23,203 nucleotides of DNA from Planctomycetota bacterium (GCA_024277835.1 JAJRUK010000399.1:1-23203), one strand, 5' to 3'; counted from the stretch's first letter, positions 1 to 7,856 are shown. Notes: a model not told the origin generated them from the sequence alone. Translations and numbers: made by a program.

Positions 1-317
1 ACGCTTGTGCCAGTGCCAGACGCGCCACCACGATACAGGGCGAGGACCGCGCCGACCATGATTCGGTCGCCGTCGCGCAAAGGGGCGCTCGTGGGTGCGG
101 CGTCGTTGACGAGGGTGCCGTTTCTGCTGTCTAAATCGCTGACGACAAAACTGTCGCCGATGGGAGTGAGCTGTGCGTGTCGGCGCGACGTGGATGGATC
201 GTCAATGACGATTTCGCATGTGGTGTCACGACCGATCACAGACGGGCCGTGGGCTAGACGGTGGGTCAACGTTCGTCCGTCGGGCAAGGTGAAAAACAGG
301 TCTGGCACGCGAGGCAT
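1..317 (-). CDS. FHA-domain protein, 3' end cut by window edge
   Basis: The minus-strand frame encodes a forkhead-associated (FHA) domain, which binds phosphothreonine peptides in signalling or secretion complexes. The visible hallmarks are VIGRD, a DDPSTSRRHAQL segment (the SRRH core) and SDLDSRNGTLVN (the S/N-G-T turn), followed by LRDGDRIMVG. No stop occurs before base 1, so the C-terminus is missing. The domain begins almost at the N-terminus (MPRVPDLFF...). The start is uncertain. The in-frame ATG at 317 has no well-spaced ribosome binding site. A much better one (AAGGAG) precedes an ATG at 372 that is in a different frame and reads MAKRSAAMSRV. A frameshift between them is possible. The partner cannot be inferred from the window. 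The domain identity is secure. Confidence 0.75.
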   Translation of the reverse strand, partial: MPRVPDLFFTLPDGRTLTHRLAHGPSVIGRDTTCEIVIDDPSTSRRHAQLTPIGDSFVVSDLDSRNGTLVNDAAPTSAPLRDGDRIMVGAVLALYRGGASGTGTS

Positions 318-410
318 CTCCAGTCGGGTCGGTGTCGCGGACGCGGGACATGGCGGCGCTGCGCTTGGCCATGGCACCCTCTCCTTCGGGATAACCGAAG
401 GATAATGAAA

Positions 411-442
411 CGTCCAAACGTCCAAACGTCCAAACGTCCAAA
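411..442. repeat. Four tandem copies of an 8-bp unit (CGTCCAAA)
   Basis: Four perfect head-to-tail copies of CGTCCAAA lie between the FHA gene and the MazG-like gene, followed by a partial unit (CG). The repeat sits about 40 bases upstream of the candidate start at 372. It is probably a microsatellite prone to copy-number change by slipped replication. No binding protein is evident. Confidence 0.9.
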
Positions 443-518
443 CGGGAATACGCTGACTCGGCTGGCGCTCACACCAGCAAGAGGCCTGTGCCACACGGGT
501 CGAACCGATGCGAATCCG

Positions 519-812
519 CTAGGACTTGGTTTGGCAGGTGCAAACGATTTTCTTACAACCCGGGCAGCCCTCGCCGTACTTGTTGTGCAGAGCTTTGGTC
601 AGGTCGATGTCTGTGATGTTGGCGAGGGTGATGAGCCAGGCGAGGACGTCGGCGAACTCGCCTTCGCGCTCCTCGTGCGTCCCTTCACGGATGGCGGAAG
701 CTAGCTCGCCGATTTCTTCGGTAAACCAGAGGAAGGTGGCGGCAGTGCCTCGCTCCCGGTCCTTTTGACTGTACATTTTCTCGATGAGTTGTTGTAGTTC
801 TTGGATAGTCAT
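519..812 (-). CDS. MazG-like nucleotide pyrophosphohydrolase with C-terminal Cys cluster
   Basis: This 97-residue protein matches the MazG/all-alpha NTP pyrophosphohydrolase superfamily, which hydrolyses (d)NTPs to NMP and pyrophosphate in the cytoplasm, often as nucleotide-pool housecleaning. The metal-binding motif ExxE...ExxD is complete: E33-I-G-E36 in WFTEEIGEL and E52-F-A-D55 in EFADVLAW. The length fits a single-domain member. The C-terminus adds C83xxC86 and C91xC93, a likely zinc knuckle found in a subset of small MazG-like proteins. Start: ATG at 812 with no strong Shine-Dalgarno. The epimerase gene upstream is on the same strand but separated by 163 bases, so co-transcription is uncertain. 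Its nucleotide substrate cannot be told from sequence. Confidence 0.85.
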   Translation of the reverse strand: MTIQELQQLIEKMYSQKDRERGTAATFLWFTEEIGELASAIREGTHEEREGEFADVLAWLITLANITDIDLTKALHNKYGEGCPGCKKIVCTCQTKS

Positions 813-882
813 TGGGGAATATCGAATTCAAAATAGCGAAACCTTTTTTGATTCTTTGTCGTGGATCGAGATGCCCTTGCAG

Positions 883-917
883 CCGAGCGTCCACGCAGGC
901 TAAAGCCTGTGGCTCGG
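883..917. repeat. REP-like imperfect palindrome
   Basis: This is a nested inverted repeat. CAGGCT/AGCCTG arms (896-901 and 904-909) are flanked by CCA/TGG and then by CCGAG (883-887) / CTCGG (913-917). The core with AAA in the middle resembles the short palindromic extragenic repeats that are dispersed in many bacterial genomes. It lies in the 163-base gap after the epimerase stop. No T-run follows on either strand, so it is not an obvious intrinsic terminator. Confidence 0.6.
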
Positions 918-975
918 GGGATGTCGGCATCAGTCCGTAGGGTCGCACACGCTCCCTCCTATTGTACGCGCGAGC

Positions 976-1914
976 TTACACCAGTGTCTTGTAGTAGTCG
1001 ATCGAGCGGTTGAGTCCTTCCTCGAAGCTGACGGTTGGTGAAAAGTCCAGGAGTTTCTTCGCGAGAGTGATATCCGCGCAAGAGTGCAGGACGTCGCCGG
1101 GTCTTGGGTCTACATAGTTTGGCTTGATGTCTGTTCCGAGCGCGGTGTTGATTGCAGCGATGACTTGGTTGATCGTGATCTGCCCGCCACACGCGAGATT
1201 TATGGCGAGGCCCTTCGCGTTTTTCGTTTCCATCGCAAGCATGTTTCCGTGGATGACGTTGTCGATGTAGGTGAAATCTCGCGAATGCTTACCTTCACCG
1301 TAGATCGTCGGCGACTCGCCTCGTAAAATCGCGACGACAAATGCGGGAATCGCGGCGGCGTACCTGCTGTTTGGGTCTTGCCGCTCGCCGAACACGTTAA
1401 AATATCGCAGCGTGAGCGTCTCTAAACCAAAGCATTCGTGGAACGCTCTAAGATAATACTCTCCGGTTAGCTTTTGAACGGCGTACGGACTCAGGGGACC
1501 GGGGACGAGGCCCTCGTGCTTGGGCGAAACTTCCGTATCGCCGTAAGCGCTGCTGCTACCAGCATAGATGACGCGCCGGACCTTGTTGTCCACGCACGCG
1601 CGAAGAACATTGAACATCCCGTTGATATTGGTATCGTGGCTGGGTTGTGGCTGATCGACGGACTTGGGTACAGAACCAAGCGCCGCCTCGTGGAACACGA
1701 TCTCAATGTCCCTTGTGGCAGCCAGACACGCGGCGGGGTCGCACATGTCCGCTTCATGAATATCGACCTTGCCCTTGGAAACATGGTCCAGATTCTGGCG
1801 TTTGGAGGTGCAGAAGTTGTCCAACACGCGAACAGAATGACCCCGGTCTATGAGGGCGCCAACCAGGTGTGAGCCAATGAAACCTCCGCCGCCTGTTACG
1901 AGTACGTTTGCCAT
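976..1914 (-). CDS. NAD-dependent epimerase/dehydratase (UDP-sugar 4-epimerase type)
   Basis: This 312-residue protein is an extended short-chain dehydrogenase/reductase acting on nucleotide sugars, feeding polysaccharide or glycan synthesis. The N-terminus has the Rossmann NAD-binding motif TGGGGFIGS (residues 7-15). The catalytic site is visible as YAGSSSAYG (about 117-125) and Y144-A-V-Q-K148 (the YxxxK pair). Later segments such as LRYFNVFGERQDP and YGEGKHSRDFTYIDNV are typical of UDP-glucose, UDP-GlcNAc and UDP-glucuronate 4-epimerases. The best guess is a UDP-hexose or UDP-uronate C4 epimerase; dTDP-glucose dehydratase is less likely. Start: ATG at 1914. No glycosyltransferase is nearby, so the pathway is unknown. 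Confidence 0.88.
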   Translation of the reverse strand: MANVLVTGGGGFIGSHLVGALIDRGHSVRVLDNFCTSKRQNLDHVSKGKVDIHEADMCDPAACLAATRDIEIVFHEAALGSVPKSVDQPQPSHDTNINGMFNVLRACVDNKVRRVIYAGSSSAYGDTEVSPKHEGLVPGPLSPYAVQKLTGEYYLRAFHECFGLETLTLRYFNVFGERQDPNSRYAAAIPAFVVAILRGESPTIYGEGKHSRDFTYIDNVIHGNMLAMETKNAKGLAINLACGGQITINQVIAAINTALGTDIKPNYVDPRPGDVLHSCADITLAKKLLDFSPTVSFEEGLNRSIDYYKTLV

Positions 1915-1946
1915 TCCGGTTGGCCTTTATTGGGTTCGGGTTACTT

Positions 1947-3086
1947 CTAAAAAACTTCAAACAGCACTGCCTCGCCGGGTGGGAGCGATAGGGGAACAAC
2001 GATCGCTCCGTGGGCGGCGTGGTAGACCTTGCCAAGTGAGGTCGATGTTTCGTCGGGGACTTGTACCGCTTTTTCAATCCGCTTTCCAGCGAACCTGGTT
2101 GATATCCGAAGATCGCCGCGCGCGCGGCGGTCCGGTGCTGGATTGAATACGAGAATGTGTCGGCGGTCTCCACGGACGAAGATCGTCACTCGAAAACATG
2201 GGCCGCACGCGATGGCGGCGTTCGCCTTGACGACGGTTGATCCGATGAGACGCGGACCCCAGCGTTTGGCCCGTTGAATGAGCGCCGTCACAGCCGCCCG
2301 CGGTGCCGGGAGGGAATCGAACCTGCTGCTTGATGCTGAATCTTCGTGCCGCCAGCCGGTGACGACGAGTCCCCCGGTCTGCTGGGCGGAAAGGGCTGCG
2401 TGGAACTGGGCGAGCAGTTGCTGCTTTGGTGAGCGACTCTGCTTGTCCGCCAGTCGCGAAGTATCTACGACGGCGGGCGCGCTTGCCGCGATTTCACGGG
2501 CCTCCCTGCAAGGCGTCTCCTTACCCGATTCGGCGAGGTGCCCCGCTTCAAAAAGAGGGATACAGCGAAGTCCTGCTTTGGACACCGACGAGCAGACATC
2601 AACGGCGCGACATGCCCCGCTACGATCGCATCCGGACTCGACGACGGCGGCGCGAAGCGACTTGTGTCTTACGAGCGACGACGGAACCGGCGCATAGTGA
2701 TACCCATTGCTGCTTGTACTTGTGCGCGTGTCGGTGTCTGATTTTTCGTAGACTTGCAGCGATAGGGCAACAGCCATGCGCTGCGTTGCGGCGGCGTCCA
2801 GTGCTGTCTTGGTGTCGGCGTCGCAGGTGGACTTGACCAGGATAGTATCAAAACCGAGGTTGGCTAGCCTCCCAAAGTCATACTGAACGTCCACGCCTCG
2901 TTCCCAAGCGGTACAAGGTTTCTTGGCGTTGGGAAGCTCGTAACGTGCGGCGATAAAGAAGTCGTCCGCGTTCCACTTCGGGGAGGAGCTACAACCAGCG
3001 ACCACCGCGACGATCATAACGACCGACGAAAGGAGCGTTGCCCGCGGGATGAGTCGCCGGTAGACTGGTTCGCATGTATCAATCAT
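1947..3086 (-). CDS. Predicted lipoprotein of unknown function
   Basis: The 379-residue product starts with a basic/hydrophobic signal and a lipobox VVAGC (Cys32 with the chosen ATG at 3086), followed by SSS, so it is probably a membrane-anchored periplasmic lipoprotein. The segment after the signal (NADDFFIAARYELP..., then FGRLANLGFDTILVKS and TQRMAVALSLQV) has the rhythm of a TIM-barrel glycoside-hydrolase-like N-terminus. The end (ISTRFAGKRIEKAVQV...PLSLPPGEAVLFEVF) looks like a beta-sandwich. No catalytic residues were identified, so this is only a structural hint. An upstream in-frame start at 3152 would add 22 residues and deepen the overlap with the divergent gene; the shorter start gives a normal signal peptide. 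Confidence 0.7.
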   Translation of the reverse strand: MIDTCEPVYRRLIPRATLLSSVVMIVAVVAGCSSSPKWNADDFFIAARYELPNAKKPCTAWERGVDVQYDFGRLANLGFDTILVKSTCDADTKTALDAAATQRMAVALSLQVYEKSDTDTRTSTSSNGYHYAPVPSSLVRHKSLRAAVVESGCDRSGACRAVDVCSSVSKAGLRCIPLFEAGHLAESGKETPCREAREIAASAPAVVDTSRLADKQSRSPKQQLLAQFHAALSAQQTGGLVVTGWRHEDSASSSRFDSLPAPRAAVTALIQRAKRWGPRLIGSTVVKANAAIACGPCFRVTIFVRGDRRHILVFNPAPDRRARGDLRISTRFAGKRIEKAVQVPDETSTSLGKVYHAAHGAIVVPLSLPPGEAVLFEVF

Positions 3087-3649
3087 GGGCAAAAGCGTTC
3101 TTTGGGAATGCATCGGGGCTGGTCGCTTGTGTGTCCGGAGGATGTCTTCCACTGCTTCTTCTTTTCGGGATAGCGGGGTGTGCTTCTTCGCCCAAACGAC
3201 CGAGCGACATGGCCAGGCAGGACATGCTCGCCCTCCTCATGCCTTGTCGGATCGAGATCGTCGAACCCTTCACCCGCCTTCGAAGTTTCGACGCCGACGA
3301 TACACCCGATGGTATCGAGGTTTTGCTGCGGGCTGTCAATTCTCTTGATAATCCGGGCCTGATGATCGTCGGGAGCGTTCGGGTGGAGCTTTTTGAATAT
3401 GTCCCGGCGAGTGCGAATCAGAAGGGAACGCGCGTTGAGTACTGGACGGTGGACCTGAGCAGCGTCTCTCAGCAGCGAAAGCACTGGAACCGCCTGACGC
3501 AAATGTATGAGTTTCGGCTGGGCGTGGATCGAGCGTCGATCCCCGGGGCTGGTCGATATGTCCTGGCGGTGACATATACAACGCCCCTGGGTGAGCATTT
3601 GACCGACGAATACGTACTGGAAGAGCTTCGGGCGGTGCCCGGGAGCTAA
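3074..3649 (+). CDS. Predicted lipoprotein, hypothetical
   Basis: This 191-residue protein has a long hydrophobic N-terminus ending in a lipobox FGIAGC (Cys36) followed by ASSPKRPSD. The mature part is soluble and predicted beta-rich (for example IVGSVRVELFEYVP, VEYWTVDLS, GRYVLAVTYTTPLGEHLTDEYVLEEL), suggesting an Ig-like or immunoglobulin-type sandwich on the periplasmic side. The family was not recognised. The ATG at 3074 overlaps by 13 bases the start of the divergent lipoprotein gene (ATG at 3086, minus), so the two genes share their start region. A second lipoprotein gene follows 30 bases after its stop and is probably co-transcribed. Confidence 0.72.
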   Translation: MYQSWAKAFFGNASGLVACVSGGCLPLLLLFGIAGCASSPKRPSDMARQDMLALLMPCRIEIVEPFTRLRSFDADDTPDGIEVLLRAVNSLDNPGLMIVGSVRVELFEYVPASANQKGTRVEYWTVDLSSVSQQRKHWNRLTQMYEFRLGVDRASIPGAGRYVLAVTYTTPLGEHLTDEYVLEELRAVPGS

Positions 3650-3679
3650 GTGCTCTAAGCGTGACTTTGGAGGTGTGCG

Positions 3680-3994
3680 ATGACGAAGCTGTCTGCGAAA
3701 AGGATCGGATCGGTTGTTGCGGTGGCGGCGATGTTTGTGGGGGGCTGTGCGAGCACGCCAGATCGGGTGATGCGTCAAAACTATACCCAGATTCGGGAGA
3801 ACGCCTCGACACGGGCCGAAGTCGGGTCGCTTCTGGGGACACCAGAGCACACAATCGGGGATACCTGGATGTATACGCGGCCTGAGCAGCACCTCACGGT
3901 CATCATCGATTTCGGTGCCAACGGGGAAGTGGTCCGAAAACAGTGGGTTGACGGCGAAACCGGGACGTGGGACGACTCGTCTGACCAACAATAG
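3680..3994 (+). CDS. Small BamE/SmpA-like lipoprotein
   Basis: This 104-residue protein has a lipoprotein signal (MTKLSAKRIGSVV...FVGGC, Cys23). The mature domain fits the SmpA/OmlA (BamE) fold: NYTQIRENASTRAEVGSLLGTP, then GDTWMYTRPEQ, and a strand pair LTVIIDFGANGEVVRKQWVDG. In proteobacteria BamE is part of the outer-membrane beta-barrel assembly complex, but stand-alone BamE-like lipoproteins are widespread, so the role here is open. Start: ATG at 3680, with GGAGG about 7 bases upstream. It follows the preceding lipoprotein gene by 30 bases on the same strand. Confidence 0.75.
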   Translation: MTKLSAKRIGSVVAVAAMFVGGCASTPDRVMRQNYTQIRENASTRAEVGSLLGTPEHTIGDTWMYTRPEQHLTVIIDFGANGEVVRKQWVDGETGTWDDSSDQQ

Positions 3995-4383
3995 CCCACC
4001 CCCCTATCCGCCCTGCATGACTTGAGACCCATTGGCTGGTGAAGCATCTATTCCATCAGCCGCGCCGGGACAGCGAAAACTTGACTTTAGTAGTTTGGCT
4101 AAAATGGAGGAAGTTCCAGCCCTCTGCCAAGTTCCAGTTCACGCCGGCCATCGTGGTGGCCGATAATCCCGGTTTGTAGTTTGGTTCGGCGAAAAGCGAC
4201 AGGACCGCTTGATTCTTTGGGTCTATGCGGGTATGGTATTGCGTCTGTACACGTCGCTGATGCGGCGACGGGGGAAAGTCGTTCTGCCGCAGCTACCTCC
4301 CGAGTGAGTAGTTAGCCTCGTTCCTCGGGTTCGTCCCCTCCTACATGGAACGCCTTGAAGACGACATACTCATGCAGTATAGG
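3995..4383. other. Intergenic region upstream of fusA leader
   Basis: No convincing gene was found. The stretch contains a 24-codon open frame (4233-4307, MVLRLYTSLMRRRGK...), basic and hydrophobic, without a ribosome binding site. A short direct repeat (AAGTTCCAG) occurs around 4110-4140. TTGACT at 4081 and TAAAAT at 4100 look like promoter boxes but are only 13 bases apart. A fusA promoter must lie somewhere here or in the leader that follows. Confidence 0.5.
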
Positions 4384-4550
4384 CACAGCCTCAGGGCTGT
4401 GAAATTCAATCGTTCTGCCCGCAGATTTGCGGGTTGATGTTTAGATAGGCAAAGCAAGGCGCGGGTTCGTTGCTCGCGTGAGTACCGGCTGAGACCCGGT
4501 GCAAGTGAAGTGAGTACGCCAAAAGGCGTCGAGAGACTAGGCGGTCAGCC
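4384..4550 (+). promoter_or_regulatory. Structured 5' leader of fusA (four short hairpins)
   Basis: Four perfect small stem-loops occur in the bases before the fusA ATG. They are CACAGCC/GGCTGTG (4384-4401, loop TCAG), CCCGCA/TGCGGG (4418-4433, loop GATT), ACCGG/CCGGT (4484-4500, loop CTGAGAC) and ACGCC/GGCGT (4516-4529, loop AAAA). The last ends about 20 bases before the start codon, and there is no Shine-Dalgarno in the final 20 bases. The arrangement suggests a structured mRNA leader that could control EF-G synthesis. It matches no riboswitch class that I recognise. Confidence 0.4.
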
Positions 4551-6644
4551 ATGGAAAAACTTAGCAACATACGCAACATCGGAATTTCGGCTCATATCGA
4601 CTCGGGCAAGACAACGCTGACCGAGCGAATTCTCTTTTACGCCGGTCGGATTCACCGCATCCAAGAGGTGAAGGGCAAAGACGGCGGAGCGACCATGGAC
4701 TTCATGGAGCTTGAGAAGGAGCGCGGAATCACGATCACCTCCGCGGCGACGACCGTGACCTGGAACGAGAAACAGATCAACATCATTGACACACCAGGTC
4801 ATGTGGACTTCACGGTCGAGGTCGAACGATCGCTGCGTGTGCTAGACGGTGCGATTCTTGTGCTCTGCGCGGTCGGTGGTGTGCAGTCGCAGTCGATCAC
4901 CGTTGACCGGCAGATGCGTCGGTACCGCGTACCGCGTATCGCGTTTATCAACAAAATGGACCGAACCGGGGCGGACCCGGTGCAGGTCATCAGTGAGCTT
5001 GAATCTAAACTCGGACATGTCGCAGTTCCTATGCAGATGGCGATCGGAGCCGGGGACGACTTCGAGGGCGTGATCGACTTAGTCAAAATGCAGGCCGTCT
5101 ATTTTGATGGTGAAAAAGGGATCGACGTTCGGTACGCCGACATCCCCGATGCAATGAAAGAAGACGCGGCCCGCTCGCGGGCGGGGATGCTCGATACCCT
5201 TAGCCTCTATGACGATGAGTTGATGGAGGCCATGCTCGAGGGCGATGAGCTGAATGAAGAATTGATTCACACTGCGGTTCGCGGCGCGACTCTTCGACGC
5301 GACATCACCCCGGTCTTCTGCGGAACCGCCTATCGCAACAAAGGCGTGCAGTGCTTGCTGAATGCGGCCACAGCGTACTTGCCTTCTCCGATCGACCGTA
5401 TCGCGTATGCATGCGACAACGCCAACGACGGTGCGGAGATCACACTCTCCGCTGACCCTGAAGGGCCTCTGGTTGCGATGGCGTTTAAGATTTGTGATGA
5501 ACCCTTCGGGCAAGTCACCTACGCACGCATCTACCAGGGTGAGATGAAAAAAGGCAAGGGGTACAAGATTTCGCGTGACGGATCCATGCAGCGCGTCGGG
5601 CGAATCTTCCGCCTTCATGCAGAAAAACGCGAAGACCTTGAGACCGCCCGCGCCGGCGACATCGTTGGATTGATGGGGATGGACTGCGTTTCGGGTGACA
5701 CGCTTTCTGATAAAGAGATCAACCTCTCGCTGGAGAGCATGCATACGCCAGAACCGGTGATTTCGATTTCGATCACGCCGGAAACCAACGCGGATCGCGA
5801 CCCCATGTCCAAGGCGCTCAACCGATTCGTCAAAGAGGATCCGACATTCCATACGCACTACGACGATGCAGGTGGCCACACGATTATTTCCGGGATGGGC
5901 GAGCTTCACCTGGAGGTGTATGTCGAACGGATGCGTCGCGAGTACAAGGCCAACGTCGTTGTGGGTCAGCCAAGCGTGCAGTATCGCGAAGCGCCAACGC
6001 AGGAAACAAAATTCAACTACAAGCACAAGAAACAGACGGGTGGGTCGGGCCAATACGCCCATGTCGTTGGAACGCTTGTCCCGATCGAGGCGAACGCGGA
6101 GGAAGTCTACGAGTTCGTAAACAAGGTAACGGGCGGTCGCATTCCATCGGAGTATATTTCGTCGGTGGATAAGGGCTTTCAGATGGCTCGCGGGAAAGGT
6201 CCACTGGCGGGGTTTGAGGTCGTCGGGACGAAGATGATCCTTGAGGATGGTTCTTCGCACGCGGTTGACTCATCCGACCTTGCGTTTCAGGTTTGTGCTC
6301 GTACGGCGTTTCGTCAGGCGGTTCGTGATTCAAAGCCCGCGCTGCTCGAGCCGATCATGAAAGTCGAGATTGAGGTACCCACCGAGTTCCAGGGGACCGT
6401 TAGTGGCGATGTTGCATCGCGCCGCGGGATGATCCTTGAGAGCGAGATAAAGGCGAATGCCGTGATCCTCATTGCCGATGTTCCGCTGGCGAACATGTTT
6501 GGTTATTCAACGGACCTTCGATCGCTAACGCAGGGCCGCGCGACTTTCTCGATGGAGTTCGGGGCGTATCGCAAGTGCCCGGCGTCTGTGCAAGAAGAGT
6601 TGATCGCCGAAGCCCAGAAAAAGCAAAAAGCGGCGGCGAAGTAG
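4551..6644 (+). CDS. fusA: Elongation factor G (EF-G1 of the spirochaete/planctomycete/mitochondrial type)
   Basis: This 697-residue GTPase drives ribosomal translocation of tRNAs and mRNA. The G motifs are intact: G1 AHIDSGKT (14-21), G2 RGITI (58-62), G3 DTPGH (80-84) and G4 NKMD (134-137). Domains II-V follow at full length. Several segments match the mitochondrial EF-G1/spdEFG1 lineage rather than canonical bacterial EF-G. These are HIDSGKTT (Ser in place of the usual Ala), HEV-like IQEVKGKDGGATMDFMELEKERG, the stretch CAVGGVQSQSITVDRQMRR, and YKHKKQTGGSGQY in domain IV. In organisms with this type, a second paralogue (EF-G2) usually handles ribosome recycling; none is in the window. The gene appears monocistronic, with a terminator 35 bases downstream. 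Confidence 0.97.
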   Translation: MEKLSNIRNIGISAHIDSGKTTLTERILFYAGRIHRIQEVKGKDGGATMDFMELEKERGITITSAATTVTWNEKQINIIDTPGHVDFTVEVERSLRVLDGAILVLCAVGGVQSQSITVDRQMRRYRVPRIAFINKMDRTGADPVQVISELESKLGHVAVPMQMAIGAGDDFEGVIDLVKMQAVYFDGEKGIDVRYADIPDAMKEDAARSRAGMLDTLSLYDDELMEAMLEGDELNEELIHTAVRGATLRRDITPVFCGTAYRNKGVQCLLNAATAYLPSPIDRIAYACDNANDGAEITLSADPEGPLVAMAFKICDEPFGQVTYARIYQGEMKKGKGYKISRDGSMQRVGRIFRLHAEKREDLETARAGDIVGLMGMDCVSGDTLSDKEINLSLESMHTPEPVISISITPETNADRDPMSKALNRFVKEDPTFHTHYDDAGGHTIISGMGELHLEVYVERMRREYKANVVVGQPSVQYREAPTQETKFNYKHKKQTGGSGQYAHVVGTLVPIEANAEEVYEFVNKVTGGRIPSEYISSVDKGFQMARGKGPLAGFEVVGTKMILEDGSSHAVDSSDLAFQVCARTAFRQAVRDSKPALLEPIMKVEIEVPTEFQGTVSGDVASRRGMILESEIKANAVILIADVPLANMFGYSTDLRSLTQGRATFSMEFGAYRKCPASVQEELIAEAQKKQKAAAK

Positions 6645-6678
6645 ACGACAAAACACGTCGAAACGAAAAGCATTTTTT

Positions 6679-6712
6679 GAAGCGGTGGGCTTATTGCCTG
6701 CCGCTTCTTTTT
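6679..6712 (+). terminator. Intrinsic terminator of fusA
   Basis: The inverted repeat GAAGCGG (6679-6685) / CCGCTTC (6701-6707) is extended by partly wobble-paired GGGC/GCCT and followed by TTTTT. It sits 35 bases after the fusA stop. The minus-strand copy of the hairpin is not followed by a T-run, so it serves only the plus strand. Confidence 0.85.
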
Positions 6713-6813
6713 CATGCGCCCAGGCCTTTCATCGCGTCGAACCATTCATGCGAAAACCGGGTGCGCCTCGTGGAGACACCCCCGGTCGCGCGTTTCCTGA
6801 ACGATCTATCGCT

Positions 6814-7761
6814 CTATAGCAGGCCCGGCGTGTTGCTTAGCGCTTCAATCATCTTGAGAGCGGCTGGTCCTGCGAGGACGACCAGAATCGCCGGGAAGAT
6901 GAAGAGGATCAGCGGTGCCATCAACTTGACGGTGGTTTTCTGTGCTGTTTCCTCGGCTGCCTGTCGGCGTTTGATGCGCAGGGCGTCTGATTGGTTTCTA
7001 AGCGCGCGTGCGATGCTTGTTCCGAATCGCTCCGCTTGGTTGACGATCGCGACGAGGGAACGCGCTTCATCAAGTCCGCTTCTGGTGGCGAAGTTCGTCA
7101 GGGCTTCAGATCGGGGGACGCCCATCTGCCCTTCGATCGTGACGATTTGTAGCTCTTCGCAAATGATCGGGTGAACCTGGCCCATCTCGTCAGCGACGCG
7201 CTGGAAGGCGGCGTCCAACCCCAGACCAGACTCGACAGAGATGACGAGCATGTCGAGCGTGTCAGGAAGTCCGCGGCGAATGGAATCGGCTCGTTTCTTT
7301 CGTGCGGAGCTAAGCCACAATTCGGGGGCAAGGAATCCAAGCCCCGCGCCGATCATGACGACACCAATCGCATTGTGGATCGGCATCCCCTTGGCCCAGA
7401 CGTAACCGACCGCACCAATGGCTGCGACCACCGCGGTGATCGACTTGCTCGCGAGAAACGTCGTCACCGCAGAGTCGTCTCGAAAACCCGCGTTGGAAAG
7501 CTTCATTCGGAGCTTGGACATCTGGGCGGCGTCTTCGCGCGTTGCGCTGCGTATCGCGATCGGAGCGACGCTGTCGATGACCCTCTTGGCGACGGACTCC
7601 TTGGCCTGTTTTCGCAACTCAGAGAGGTTGTTCTGTGCGCGACCTCCGCTCATGCGGCGTTTGACCGTGTCGGATTCCTCGCCCTTGGCTGGCCAAACGG
7701 CGTAGACGATCAACACAATGCCAACGACAAGCATTGCACCTAGTAGGTAAACGGTAGTCAT
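6814..7761 (-). CDS. tadC: Tad pilus platform protein TadC (type II secretion F domain)
   Basis: This 315-residue inner-membrane protein forms, with TadB, the platform on which the TadA ATPase acts in Flp/Tad pilus assembly. An N-terminal membrane helix (VYLLGAMLVVGIVLIVYAV) is followed by two internal helices (ITAVVAAIGAVGYVWA; IGVVMIGAGLGFLAPELWL). The cytoplasmic T2SSF domain then reads LPDTLDMLVISVESGLGLDAAFQRVADE...FGTSIARALRNQSDALRIKRRQAAEE. A C-terminal helix (LMAPLILFIFPAILVVLAGP) completes it. The length and order are normal for TadC. The start ATG at 7761 has GAGGAG upstream. It is the last gene of the locus, 95 bases after tadB. Confidence 0.94.
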   Translation of the reverse strand: MTTVYLLGAMLVVGIVLIVYAVWPAKGEESDTVKRRMSGGRAQNNLSELRKQAKESVAKRVIDSVAPIAIRSATREDAAQMSKLRMKLSNAGFRDDSAVTTFLASKSITAVVAAIGAVGYVWAKGMPIHNAIGVVMIGAGLGFLAPELWLSSARKKRADSIRRGLPDTLDMLVISVESGLGLDAAFQRVADEMGQVHPIICEELQIVTIEGQMGVPRSEALTNFATRSGLDEARSLVAIVNQAERFGTSIARALRNQSDALRIKRRQAAEETAQKTTVKLMAPLILFIFPAILVVLAGPAALKMIEALSNTPGLL

Positions 7762-7856
7762 CTGCAGTTCTCCTCGGTCACGCGGGTTCCGACTCGGGTC
7801 CGCGGTTGTCTGGTCCTATCAAGTTGTGCCATCACGATCAATTCGCGTTTGCGCAA

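Noticed and set aside
4081..4105. TTGACT and TAAAAT as a fusA promoter
   Set aside because: Spacing is 13 bases instead of about 17.
4233..4307. 24-codon frame MVLRLYTSLMRRRGK...
   Set aside because: No ribosome binding site and no family recognised; too short to support as a gene.
4460..4480. GGTTCG-containing segment as a tRNA T-arm
   Set aside because: No cloverleaf could be built around it; D-arm, anticodon arm and acceptor pairing are absent.
4530..4550. GAGAGACTAGGCGG before fusA resembles the R element of group I introns
   Set aside because: No partner S element (ATAGTC-like) or P3/P7 pairing was found downstream, and the fusA frame begins at once. Probably coincidence.
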